64,000 nt of DNA from Marinobacter sp. CHS3-4 (GTDB lineage: Bacteria > Pseudomonadota > Gammaproteobacteria > Pseudomonadales > Oleiphilaceae), in NCBI RefSeq assembly GCF_030053415.1, contig NZ_JASGBJ010000001.1:1178001-1242000 (forward strand), given 5' to 3'. Under the pieces are notes generated by a model, which saw only the letters and a program-made list of their open reading frames with translations, ran no database searches and was not told where the DNA came from. Made by a program: the position numbers and the translations under genes. Of this stretch, positions 17,500-25,800 are shown in pieces (the stretch's first letter is position 1; each line of letters starts with the position of its first letter).

Positions 17500-17826
17500 T
17501 CAGGCTGTGGTCAGTGCAAAGCTGAGAATCCAGCGTTTTCCCTTCTCAATACGAGACACTTGATGCTGGTACAGGTCAGGGCGAAACAGGTACACCCGAC
17601 CGAACAGATTGAAGATGTTCTTGTCGCAGATGAACGTTCCGCCCGACTTGGGTTTCGACATCACATAGTTAAGCTTGTACAGGCGACCGCTGGCGATCAT
17701 GTCCACATGCGGCACTACCCGATGTCCCTCGGGGTATCGCACTGAATAGATGTTCAGGTATCTGGAGCGAAACAAAATTCGCGTTTTTACCTTTCCTTTC
17801 TGCACGCCCACAACTCCAAAACACAT
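17500..17826 (-). CDS. very small 2-oxoglutarate/Fe(II) oxygenase-like protein
   Basis: A 108-residue protein with the 2OG-oxygenase facial triad pattern: H40-x-D42 (VPHVDMI), a distal His88 (DLYQHQV) and Arg98 ten residues later (GKRWILSF) where the 2OG carboxylate is normally bound. The region between the His residues (GGTFICD...RVYLFRPD) fits the double-stranded beta-helix. It is much shorter than prolyl hydroxylases (usually 180 or more residues), consisting of little beyond the core. ATG after GGAGAAAG. Substrate unknown; a protein or small-molecule hydroxylase is possible. Confidence 0.7.
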   Translation of the reverse strand: MCFGVVGVQKGKVKTRILFRSRYLNIYSVRYPEGHRVVPHVDMIASGRLYKLNYVMSKPKSGGTFICDKNIFNLFGRVYLFRPDLYQHQVSRIEKGKRWILSFALTTA

Positions 17827-17866
17827 TACATTCTTTCTCCATAGTAACAGTTGGCTCTGTGGTTGA

Positions 17867-18091
17867 TCATCCCCGGACTCCTAACCGATCCAGGTAGACA
17901 TGGAGCTCCGCTTCACTCATGTCCACATATTCCAGCACTCGCCCATAGAGCATGGCCGTTGGAACATTGCGGTTATCGAGTTCTTCCTGCGTTTGCTTCA
18001 GCACGTACAGCACGGTGCGTTCGGTGCGGGTGAGACCATCCCGAGCATCCGGTATGGCTTCCTGAATTGCCTGCCATTCTTCTTCGGTCAT
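17867..18091 (-). CDS. hypothetical 74-residue acidic protein
   Basis: Encodes a soluble, helix-rich protein (MTEEEWQAIQEAIPD..., then TERTVLYVLKQTQEEL). No cysteine or membrane segment. I do not recognise a family. Codon use and position 41 bases upstream of the small oxygenase gene on the same strand support coding and possible cotranscription. Confidence 0.55.
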   Translation of the reverse strand: MTEEEWQAIQEAIPDARDGLTRTERTVLYVLKQTQEELDNRNVPTAMLYGRVLEYVDMSEAELHVYLDRLGVRG

Positions 18092-18198
18092 TGATCTTCC
18101 AACTCTACTGATACCGCTTGAATCCTGGGCTCACAGATTCTAGGCTCAAGCCCTGACGATGGTCGTCCGTACACAGTGTTTGCCTGCTGGGGGCAAGG

Positions 18199-18660
18199 TC
18201 ATGAACGGAATCTCAAGCAGCAGGTTTTGTGCTTACGGCCGCTGCCGCACGGGCAGGGGTCGTTGCGGCCAGGTTTAAACTGGCCTTCGCGGGTTTCTCC
18301 GCCAAGGTAATACCAGCGGCCGCTCTCTTTCAGGAAATCCGATTTTTCCTCCAGATAGCCCCATCCGCTGCCCGCTTGATAAATAGCGCGAAAATGCACA
18401 GTGCCTTTTTGGCCGTTCTCGCTGGAGTCTAGAATTTGGAGCGATGTCCAGTCCGGTGACTGCTCCAGGCTGAGAGTTGCCGGACGAGTGTCCGGATGCC
18501 AGGTGTCCATCAGGTAGTCGGTCTTTTTCTGGAAGAAAGCGACATACCGGGAGCGCATCAATGCCTCTGGGGAAGATGCCGGTTCTCCCTGGTGAAGTGG
18601 CTGGCAGCAATCCTGGTACGCTTTTCTGCTGCCGCAGGGGCAGTTGTCTTGATCCGTCAT
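18199..18660 (-). CDS. YchJ-family protein with two SEC-C zinc motifs
   Basis: A 153-residue protein with a SEC-C motif at each end (CPCGSRKAYQDCC near the N-terminus and CPCGSGRKHKTCC near the C-terminus) around an NTF2-like middle (ALMRSRYVAFFQKKTDYLMDTWH, in part). This is the YchJ architecture. Each SEC-C binds one zinc through three Cys and a His or Cys. Cellular role not established. Transcribed alone as far as can be seen. Confidence 0.92.
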   Translation of the reverse strand: MTDQDNCPCGSRKAYQDCCQPLHQGEPASSPEALMRSRYVAFFQKKTDYLMDTWHPDTRPATLSLEQSPDWTSLQILDSSENGQKGTVHFRAIYQAGSGWGYLEEKSDFLKESGRWYYLGGETREGQFKPGRNDPCPCGSGRKHKTCCLRFRS

Positions 18661-18768
18661 GTGTTCCGTCTGCCTTGTAAAAACTCTACAGTGACGCTCC
18701 GATAGGCTTCAAGTTACGTAGGTTATCATTGACCATCTATTCACTGTTGTTTGAGGGAGCCATTTCCC

Positions 18769-19104
18769 ATGAAAAAAATTATCGGCCTGTCTGTTTTTCT
18801 GGCTCTGTTTGCTCAGCATTCGCTGGCCCAGGAAACGGATGTTGATAAACGAAATCTTCATATCTTCTGCCATTCCCATCTGGCCATGGTCAGCCAGACC
18901 CTGGATGAAGAAGACGATGGACGTCAGGCCCTGGGCTACCTGTCAGGACTTCACAAGGAAGAAGCCGTGAAGCTCGGCGCCAACCAGAAGCATTTTTCCG
19001 ATGTGTCCGGTTATCTCAGGAAAGTCCGCAACAACAGCGGTAAGAAGTGGGCAAGGCTTTCGGAGCGCAGCAAAAAAGTGTGCCTGCCGGGATCCGAAGG
19101 CTAA
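18769..19104 (+). CDS. secreted hypothetical protein
   Basis: A 111-residue protein with a signal peptide (KKIIGLSVFLALFAQHSLAQ, cleavage after Ala near residue 20). The mature part is charged and helical with two Cys, in FCHS and VCLPGS, that could form a disulfide in the periplasm. ATG after TTGAGGGAG; an in-frame start six codons earlier has no binding site. Not recognised. Its TAA overlaps the stop of the opposing membrane-protein gene by three bases. Confidence 0.7.
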   Translation: MKKIIGLSVFLALFAQHSLAQETDVDKRNLHIFCHSHLAMVSQTLDEEDDGRQALGYLSGLHKEEAVKLGANQKHFSDVSGYLRKVRNNSGKKWARLSERSKKVCLPGSEG

Positions 19105-19778
19105 CGCGCCCAGAACCGAACGCAGTAACCGCTGCGGCGCCAGAGCAACGCAAGCCAGAGCGCATGGGCGTTGATCAGGAAGGCGAGAATCCATTCAAAG
19201 GCATCATCGATCTGGTCGTGAAAGTTTGGCGCTACACCGTCAATGATCACCGACAGAATGCCCACACTGAGCGTCACCAGGCAAAGCCTCATCAATTTCT
19301 CGCCGGTTTCCCTCCACTGTGGATGGCTGCGCAGGCCGGCGCTGATCAGTAATTCGCAGATGTAGGTCAGTGAAAAATACAGCACTACACCAGTACGGCG
19401 AACGAGATTGAACCCTTCGCCCTCATGGCCCAGCGCCAGCGTGTAGGCTCCGAGCGATGCGCTGGCAATGAAACCCAGCCAGGGAAGCCAGGCTGCCCCT
19501 ATGCTGTGAATGCCCAACTGCCGGAGCCAGCGTCCGCTCAGCCCCCACAGAGCGATGCCCAGCAGGGCAGCCGGCAGCATGGCGCCCTTGAAAATGAAGT
19601 AGGACGTTCCGTGGCGCCCAGTGCGGCTGATGCTGGTGCAGCTGTCCCAGTAGGGCACGCAGGGTTCGACGAAGCCCTGAATAATCGACACCGCCAGAGT
19701 CACGTGGATCGTCAGCAGCGGCAGCAGGCTGGCCGCTAGAGCCAGCCACCAGAGTTGGAGATAACGATGGTCCGCCAT
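19101..19778 (-). CDS. polytopic membrane protein, possibly Frag1/DRAM/Sfk1-like
   Basis: A 225-residue protein with about six hydrophobic spans. After the first span an extracytoplasmic loop holds two Cys (EPCVPYWDSCTSISRTGRHG), and later spans include GLSGRWLRQLG and LALGHEGEGFNLVRRTGVVLYF. The loop with a pair of Cys and the 'CTSISxTG' pattern resemble the Frag1/DRAM/Sfk1 family, but I cannot confirm this without a profile search. The ATG at MADHRYL is preferred; the frame continues upstream with no binding site. Confidence 0.75.
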   Translation of the reverse strand: MADHRYLQLWWLALAASLLPLLTIHVTLAVSIIQGFVEPCVPYWDSCTSISRTGRHGTSYFIFKGAMLPAALLGIALWGLSGRWLRQLGIHSIGAAWLPWLGFIASASLGAYTLALGHEGEGFNLVRRTGVVLYFSLTYICELLISAGLRSHPQWRETGEKLMRLCLVTLSVGILSVIIDGVAPNFHDQIDDAFEWILAFLINAHALWLALLWRRSGYCVRFWAR

Positions 19779-19884
19779 GGCAGTCTGCTCGGCAATCTTA
19801 CGTATGGATATAACACACTGTAGTATCTTATCGCCGGGAATACGGCGTCGAGATACTATGTTCCTAATTAGGAGAAAACCCACG

Positions 19885-20823
19885 ATGACATCGGTTGCTT
19901 TGCTTGACGGTGGCCTTGGCCAGGAAATCTATCGGCGTGCCCGGAATGTCAGCTCTCCGCTGTGGTCTGTTGCGGTGATGCTTGAGCAGCCGGATGTCGT
20001 ACAGGATGTGCACGCCGATTTTATCCGGGCCGGGGCCAAAACTCTGACCCTGAATACCTACGCTGCTACGCCAACCCGTCTGGACCGGGCGGGAATTCAT
20101 GACCAGATTACGACGATTCACCAAAAGGCGTTCCAGGCGCTGCAACAGGCAATCGACGACACCGGTATCGATGTGGATATTGCTGGTTGCCTGCCGCCGT
20201 TGGCCGCAAGTTATCAGGGTCAGCCGGAGCGAACGTTTCAGGACTTGCAGAATGAGTACGCCACATTGGTGTCATTGCAAGAATCGGCCGATGTTTTCCT
20301 GATTGAAACCATGACCAACACTCTGGAAGCCAGAGCCGCCTGCGCCGCCGCCCAGGCCCTGGGAAAACCCTTTGGCGTGTCATTTCGTGTGGAAGTGAAC
20401 GGGTATCTCAAGTCTGGTGAGACATTGGCGGAAGCCGTGGCTGCGGTTGCCGATTATTCCCCCGACGCCGTGATGCTTAATTGTTGTGACTTGGAGATTC
20501 TGAACGCGGCCATGCCTCAGCTGGTGGCCCGATATCCCATAGCCGGTGGGTATGCCAATGCTTTCGAGTCGGTCGAGGATGTCGCGAAGGGTGGACTGGT
20601 GGATTCTCTGGAGGCGCGGGCGGACGTTAATCCTGCGAGCTATACTCGAGCTGTAAGGCAGTGGCTCGACGATGGCGCCGTGGTTGTCGGTGGTTGTTGC
20701 GAAATCACGCCCGAGCACATTCGACACCTGGCGAATAGCCTGCGACAGGACTATGACCTGATCAGCTTTTCCCGGTTGGCGCGCACTGCTTCCGGGCCTC
20801 GAAGCTTTCAAGCTCAACGTTGA
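19885..20823 (+). CDS. homocysteine S-methyltransferase family protein (BHMT/MmuM-like)
   Basis: A 312-residue TIM-barrel methyltransferase. The three zinc-binding cysteines are present: Cys200 in LNCCD and Cys271-Cys272 in GGCCEIT, with the N-terminal LLDGGLGQE and LTLNTY barrel motifs. It should move a methyl group from a donor such as glycine betaine, S-methylmethionine or DMSP to homocysteine; sequence does not say which. ATG after TTAGGAG. It overlaps the convergent DUF2721 gene by 62 bases. The donor question matters because other genes in this window handle methylated osmolytes. Confidence 0.9.
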   Translation: MTSVALLDGGLGQEIYRRARNVSSPLWSVAVMLEQPDVVQDVHADFIRAGAKTLTLNTYAATPTRLDRAGIHDQITTIHQKAFQALQQAIDDTGIDVDIAGCLPPLAASYQGQPERTFQDLQNEYATLVSLQESADVFLIETMTNTLEARAACAAAQALGKPFGVSFRVEVNGYLKSGETLAEAVAAVADYSPDAVMLNCCDLEILNAAMPQLVARYPIAGGYANAFESVEDVAKGGLVDSLEARADVNPASYTRAVRQWLDDGAVVVGGCCEITPEHIRHLANSLRQDYDLISFSRLARTASGPRSFQAQR

Positions 20824-21175
20824 TGGCATTTGTTGAGATGACAATTTCATACAGCGAATAAAGCAACGAAATTGATAGCAGCACGAGACTGATGCCGAAG
20901 GCGATGGCACCCGTCAGATCACCGCCAAGAAACACGATGAACATGGATACGGTACAAAGGAAAAAGCTGAGTACGCCGTAAGTTTGCATGCGTTTGGTCA
21001 GGACAATTCGTTTTCGAAGCATGCTGATCTGCCTGGCGATAAGGTTGTGGTCTTCCTCAGTATCCATCTGCTTGAGCTGCCTGATCAGCTGGGCCAGCAC
21101 CAGAAAACGATTGGTGTAGGCCAGCAACAGCAGGGAAATGGCAGGAAATAGCAGGGCAGGGGTGGTCAGCGTCAA
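20762..21175 (-). CDS. DUF2721 membrane protein
   Basis: A 137-residue protein of the DUF2721 type: it starts TLTTPALLFPAISLLLLAYTNR in outline, then a basic helical loop (MLRKRIVLTKRMQTYG) and two further spans (about 75-120), so three membrane segments. I chose a TTG start because AAGGAG lies exactly upstream at good spacing and the family begins here; the frame continues upstream to a TTG with no binding site. Function of the family is unknown. The last 62 bases overlap the methyltransferase gene tail to tail. Confidence 0.82.
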   Translation of the reverse strand: MTLTTPALLFPAISLLLLAYTNRFLVLAQLIRQLKQMDTEEDHNLIARQISMLRKRIVLTKRMQTYGVLSFFLCTVSMFIVFLGGDLTGAIAFGISLVLLSISLLYSLYEIVISTNAINVELESFEARKQCAPTGKS

Positions 21176-21297
21176 CGCATACTCCTTGATCTGGGCCTCT
21201 TGATGTGTTCTTTTCTGCCCGAAATAGGTGTACTTCAATATAGCAGGATTCGACCTGTCTTCCTTCCCAAAGCCAAACCAAATAGCGATGCCTGAAT

Positions 21298-21675
21298 ATG
21301 AACAGAGAACAGATCAACGACATTCTCGACATGGACGGCGAGGAACGCTACGACTTTTTCCTCACACAGGTTCTTGAGGAACGGGAAATCTGGATTCTGG
21401 TGAATGCAGACAACCAGTTCCTGAAAATCGTGTCGGAGGAGGATGGTGTGGCTTACCTTCCTGTCTGGCCATGTGCCGAATTGGCCTCTGAGTACGCAGA
21501 ACATTCGACAGAATTATCCCCTAAAAGTCTCTCTTTACCTGATTTCTTCAGGAAGTGGGTGCCTGGCCTGACCAAAGACGGGCTTGAAATCGGTGTGCTG
21601 CCAGGATTGGACGGAGAACTCTGGATTACCGAACCCGAAGAACTCAAGCGCGACCTTCAGGACGATCTTTTCTAG
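21298..21675 (+). CDS. DUF2750-like protein
   Basis: A 125-residue acidic soluble protein: RYDFFLTQVLEEREIWILVN, then YLPVWPCAELASEYAE and LPDFFRKWVPGLTKDG. The order and spacing match the DUF2750 family, small cytoplasmic proteins of unknown function resembling SUKH/Imm-like folds. The ribosome binding site is weak. Stands between two divergently or separately transcribed genes with no clear operon. Confidence 0.78.
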   Translation: MNREQINDILDMDGEERYDFFLTQVLEEREIWILVNADNQFLKIVSEEDGVAYLPVWPCAELASEYAEHSTELSPKSLSLPDFFRKWVPGLTKDGLEIGVLPGLDGELWITEPEELKRDLQDDLF

Positions 21676-21766
21676 AAAGAAATTCGGCAACTTGAAGCGC
21701 TCCTGTCTATTCACGCGTCGCTGAACTAGATTTGTTATAGGCTCAATTACAACAGGCTGCGCCGTT

Positions 21767-22867
21767 ATGCGCATTAAGCAGATTTCTGTCTATACCGCGA
21801 ACCTGGAATATACCGGCAAAGCCTATGCCTTTGCCGGTGGACGTTCGCATCAGGTATTTGAAACCACGGTGGTCGTCCTGGCTACGGACACGGGCATTGA
21901 GGGGTATGGCGAAGTCTGTCCCTGCGGGCCCAACTATATGGCGGCCTTTGCAGAAGGGATACCCTCTTGTTTGTCTCTGCTGGCTCCCAGTGTGCTTGGC
22001 CAGGATCCCAGGGACGTGTCGGTGATTCAGGAACGCATGAACCAGGCGCTCACGGGGCATTCGGTCGCCAAGGCTGCGATTGACCTTGCGTGCTGGGATC
22101 TTCTGGGGAAGGCCACGGGGCTGCCGGTATACACGCTGCTAGGCGGGCTTCAGTCCCCCTCGATGCCACTGCATCGCATTGTTCCGCTTGCCGAGCCCGA
22201 AGAAATGGAAGAATCACTCCGCCTTTATCGCGCAGAGGGCTTTCGGCATATTCAGATCAAGCTGGGGCATGAGGTCGAAGAAGACATTGACCTGATCCTA
22301 AGACTCAGCAGACTCAAGCAGCCCGATGAGCTGTGGATTGGGGATATCAATGCTGCCTGGCGGCGCGATCAGGCGCTGCGTTTTTCGAAGGCCATTGAAG
22401 ACGTTGATATCTATCTTGAGCAGCCATGCAGAACTTACGAAGAGTGTTTGTCTTTCAGGCGACGCGGGAAGCATCCGGTCAAGCTGGATGAGGCTTTCAA
22501 TACCCTGAACGAACTTCAGCGTGGTTTGAAAGACGATGCCATGGATGCCATCGCTCTTAAAGTCAGCAAGTTCGGCGGGTTGACCCCATCCCGGATCATT
22601 CGGGACGTCTGCTCGGACGCGGGCATACCCATGACCATTGAAGACGCCTGGGGCAGCGGCATTGCGACCGCTGCCTATGCTCACCTGGCGGCCAGTACAT
22701 CACCCAGGGCACTGCTGAACACAACCGACTTGCACAATTACAACACGCTCCAGCTGGCTTCTGGTGGACCCGAAGTGATGGACGGGCGTATGTGGCTGAG
22801 CGATCGACCGGGGTTGGGTGTTACACCGGACTTCACGCTGCTGACTATGCGGGATGTCTACGAGTAG
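21767..22867 (+). CDS. enolase-superfamily dehydratase/epimerase (cis-3-hydroxyproline dehydratase or HpbD-like)
   Basis: A 366-residue mandelate racemase/muconate lactonizing enzyme. Candidate metal ligands are Asp193 (IGDINAAW), Glu219 (LEQP) and Asp241 (KLDEAF); candidate acid/base lysines are Lys165 (QIKLG) and Lys268 (KVSKFGG), one on each side of the barrel. CWDLLGKATGLPVY and the two-lysine arrangement fit the subgroup containing cis-3-hydroxy-L-proline dehydratase and hydroxyproline-betaine 2-epimerase (HpbD). Either would feed proline-type osmolytes into catabolism. No transporter or demethylase is adjacent, so the substrate is inference. Confidence 0.85.
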   Translation: MRIKQISVYTANLEYTGKAYAFAGGRSHQVFETTVVVLATDTGIEGYGEVCPCGPNYMAAFAEGIPSCLSLLAPSVLGQDPRDVSVIQERMNQALTGHSVAKAAIDLACWDLLGKATGLPVYTLLGGLQSPSMPLHRIVPLAEPEEMEESLRLYRAEGFRHIQIKLGHEVEEDIDLILRLSRLKQPDELWIGDINAAWRRDQALRFSKAIEDVDIYLEQPCRTYEECLSFRRRGKHPVKLDEAFNTLNELQRGLKDDAMDAIALKVSKFGGLTPSRIIRDVCSDAGIPMTIEDAWGSGIATAAYAHLAASTSPRALLNTTDLHNYNTLQLASGGPEVMDGRMWLSDRPGLGVTPDFTLLTMRDVYE

Positions 22868-22869
22868 GG

Positions 22870-25800
22870 TCAGGCGAAACGAACCCGGTTTCTGCCGCTT
22901 CGCTTGGCCTTGTACATAGCCTGATCGGCGGCCGAAACCAGTTCTTCCACACTGTTTTGATCATCCGGAATCATGGTGGCACCGCCGACGCTAGCGGTTA
23001 CCCGGTCACTGGTGTCGGAAAACCCATGTTCGATGCCAGCGCTCTCGATGGCCAACCGGACGTTTTCCGCGACCCGAATGGCACCTTCTTTATCGGTGTT
23101 GGGAAGAATCAGCATGAATTCTTCGCCCCCGTAGCGTGCGACCATGTCGGCGGAGCGTTGCATCTGGCTTTTGAGCGTTTCGGCAATCCTGGTCAGGCAA
23201 TCGTCGCCTTTCTGGTGGCCATAAGAGTCGTTGTAGGCCTTGAAGTGATCAACATCCAGCATGATCACTGACAAGGGCTGCTGCTGTCGGCGCTGGCGCA
23301 ACCAGGTATCATGGAGGTATGCATCTCCTGAGCGTCGGTTGGCGACACCGGTGAGACCATCACGATCCGCCAGGCGCTGAAGTTCTTCGTTGAGGGCTTC
23401 CAGTTCGGCGGTTCGTTCCGTTACCTTCTCTTCCAGCAGGAAGGTGTAGTCCTGAATCTGGGCATACAGGCTGGCATTTTCGATAGCAACCGACGCCTGA
23501 GCGGCCAACAGCTGTATCAGCTCTACCCGTGCTTCGGTAAACACACCATCGGCGAGGTTATTTTCCATGTAAACCGCGGCTTCGATGTGCTCTCGGTTGA
23601 CTGGCACACAGAGTACCGATCGCGGTTTGCGATTGATCGTGTAAGGATCGTTAATAAACGGACCATCCATACTGGCGTTGTGAAGCACGATCGCTTCGTC
23701 CCTCTGAAACACCTGGCTGATGATGCTCATCGGAACTGGGATGTCGTTGCCGCTGCGATCCCCCAGCACAAAATGCCCGGGGATATCGGTGGTGTGTTGG
23801 GCTCTCTCAGGAAGAACCGCCGCTTCGATCACGCACTGGCCCTTTTCACGAACAATCACGCAGCCCCACTGGCCACCTGCGTTCTGCAGCAGAATGTTTA
23901 GTGTTTTTTGCAGTAACTGATCCAGCATCATTTCGCCAGAAATTTCCCGCGACGCCCGCATCACCGATGCCAGATCCAGGTCGGTAAGCTGGCCGCAAGC
24001 TGGCTTTGCCGCCGTTGTGCTTAGTTCACGCAGTACCGGGAATTCCTCTTGAAGCATGCCAGCCTTACGGTGGGCGCCCCAGCGGTTGTACATGCCCAGT
24101 GCACCCCGCAGGTAACCTTCAGCGGATCGCCCTCGACCGATGGTGAGCAGGTATCTTGCAGCGCGCTCATAAGCGATGGCTTCGTCACGAAGAAATCGGT
24201 GATTTCTGGCGCCGTCGATGGCCGCATCGTAATAGGCGAGGGCAGCGTTCTGGTCCCCATCGAGGCAGGCTAGCTCGGCCATCATCAGGTGTTGAAGATG
24301 GCGGAAGTTTGCTTCGCAGTTGTCGGCCCATCGAGTCATTCGCGCCAGGTCGTCTTCCAGTCGTTTCCGGGTTGTGCGCTGCTCTGATTTGTCCATCGAT
24401 GGGTAAAGGGCGGTGAGCGTTAAATTAGCGACAATGTAGAAACGTGCCAGCTGGGGCAGTGACATGGCGGATTTGATCAGCGTGTCCTGCTTGTGGACAA
24501 AATGCCGAGCCCGATCATAGTCGTTGTAGAGCAGGTTGATCTCAGCGCTGTAGATGTTGTGGTTGGCGATGCCTGTCATGAACTGGCGTTCGCTCATATC
24601 ATCAAGGCATTGCTGTTCGCTGAAGTCGTCGCTGCTCAGACTGTCCGCCGAGTGGGTTTCGCCAAGCAAGTTACGCTGCATTTGCAGAAACAGCATGCCC
24701 GAATCGAGAGAGTCCTGATAGGCGCATTCGCGTACGATTTCCAGGTTTTCCTGATGCTGTCGGCGAGCCGTTTCCAGATCCAGACTGGGGTCCCAGATCA
24801 CACAGTCCTGCGCGCTGTATGCAAGATAAAGCAGGTCGCCAGACTGATAGCCCGCCTCAATCCCTTTGCGGAACAAGGGCGTCAGCGTCGCCCAGTTGTT
24901 GCTCCAGTGATGCACAAACATGGCGTACACATAGATCACACGCGCCCGCAGGCTCAGGTCATCCAGCCGGTCATTAATGGCCAGCCCGACCTTGCCGTAT
25001 TGATAACCCAGAGCCGGCTCATCCAGCTCTCCGCACAGCAGCATCCCATAAGCCGCATAGGCAAAGGCAGATTCGGGACAGTTGCCTTTGTGCAGCGCCA
25101 GATTAACGGCCTTGAGCACCAGGTAGCTGAATATCTTGCTGCCCGACAGGAACGCGGCGGCAAATATCTCCATCAGCAGGCGCATGGCTGTCAGGGTCGC
25201 GGTATCCTCGATGATCGGCGCATCCACCAGGTCTGCAATGTTGCGACCTGCCAGATATTCTTCGACCCGCTCGCGTTCGGTATCGATATCCGCTTGAGTG
25301 GGGTGTTCGCTGAAGTCGATACCCACTAACGCCAGCCCCTCGATCGCCGCGTGAATGGATTCGCTCATGCGGCCGAGCGTTGCATTCTGCCGGGTGCGAA
25401 TGGCCAGAATGTCAGCCCGGTGAAGATCGGATTCCGCGTGGTCCAACATCTGTTGCAGCCAGCGGTCGGCTTCGTCAATTCTGCCGGTGAGGTAAAGGCA
25501 TAGCTGCATCTCCGCGGCCATGTCCGTCATTAATTCTGGCAGTTGCGTCCAGGGGGTCTCCGGTAACTGTTCTTCGGCAATCAGCAGGTAGTTCAATGCG
25601 GCTTCATAGGCTGAAGAATGGCGGGCACGGGCGCCGGCACGAAGGTTCAGTTCAGCCAGTTGCAGGTGCTCCTGCCCGGAATCAATCAGGGTTCGTCCCT
25701 TGTTCAGGTGGTTGGCGATATCGATCACCTGATCGTTTGGAACCACACCCTCGTTGTGCTGCAGCATGAGCCGCCCCACCGAAAGATGCATGCGTGGCAG

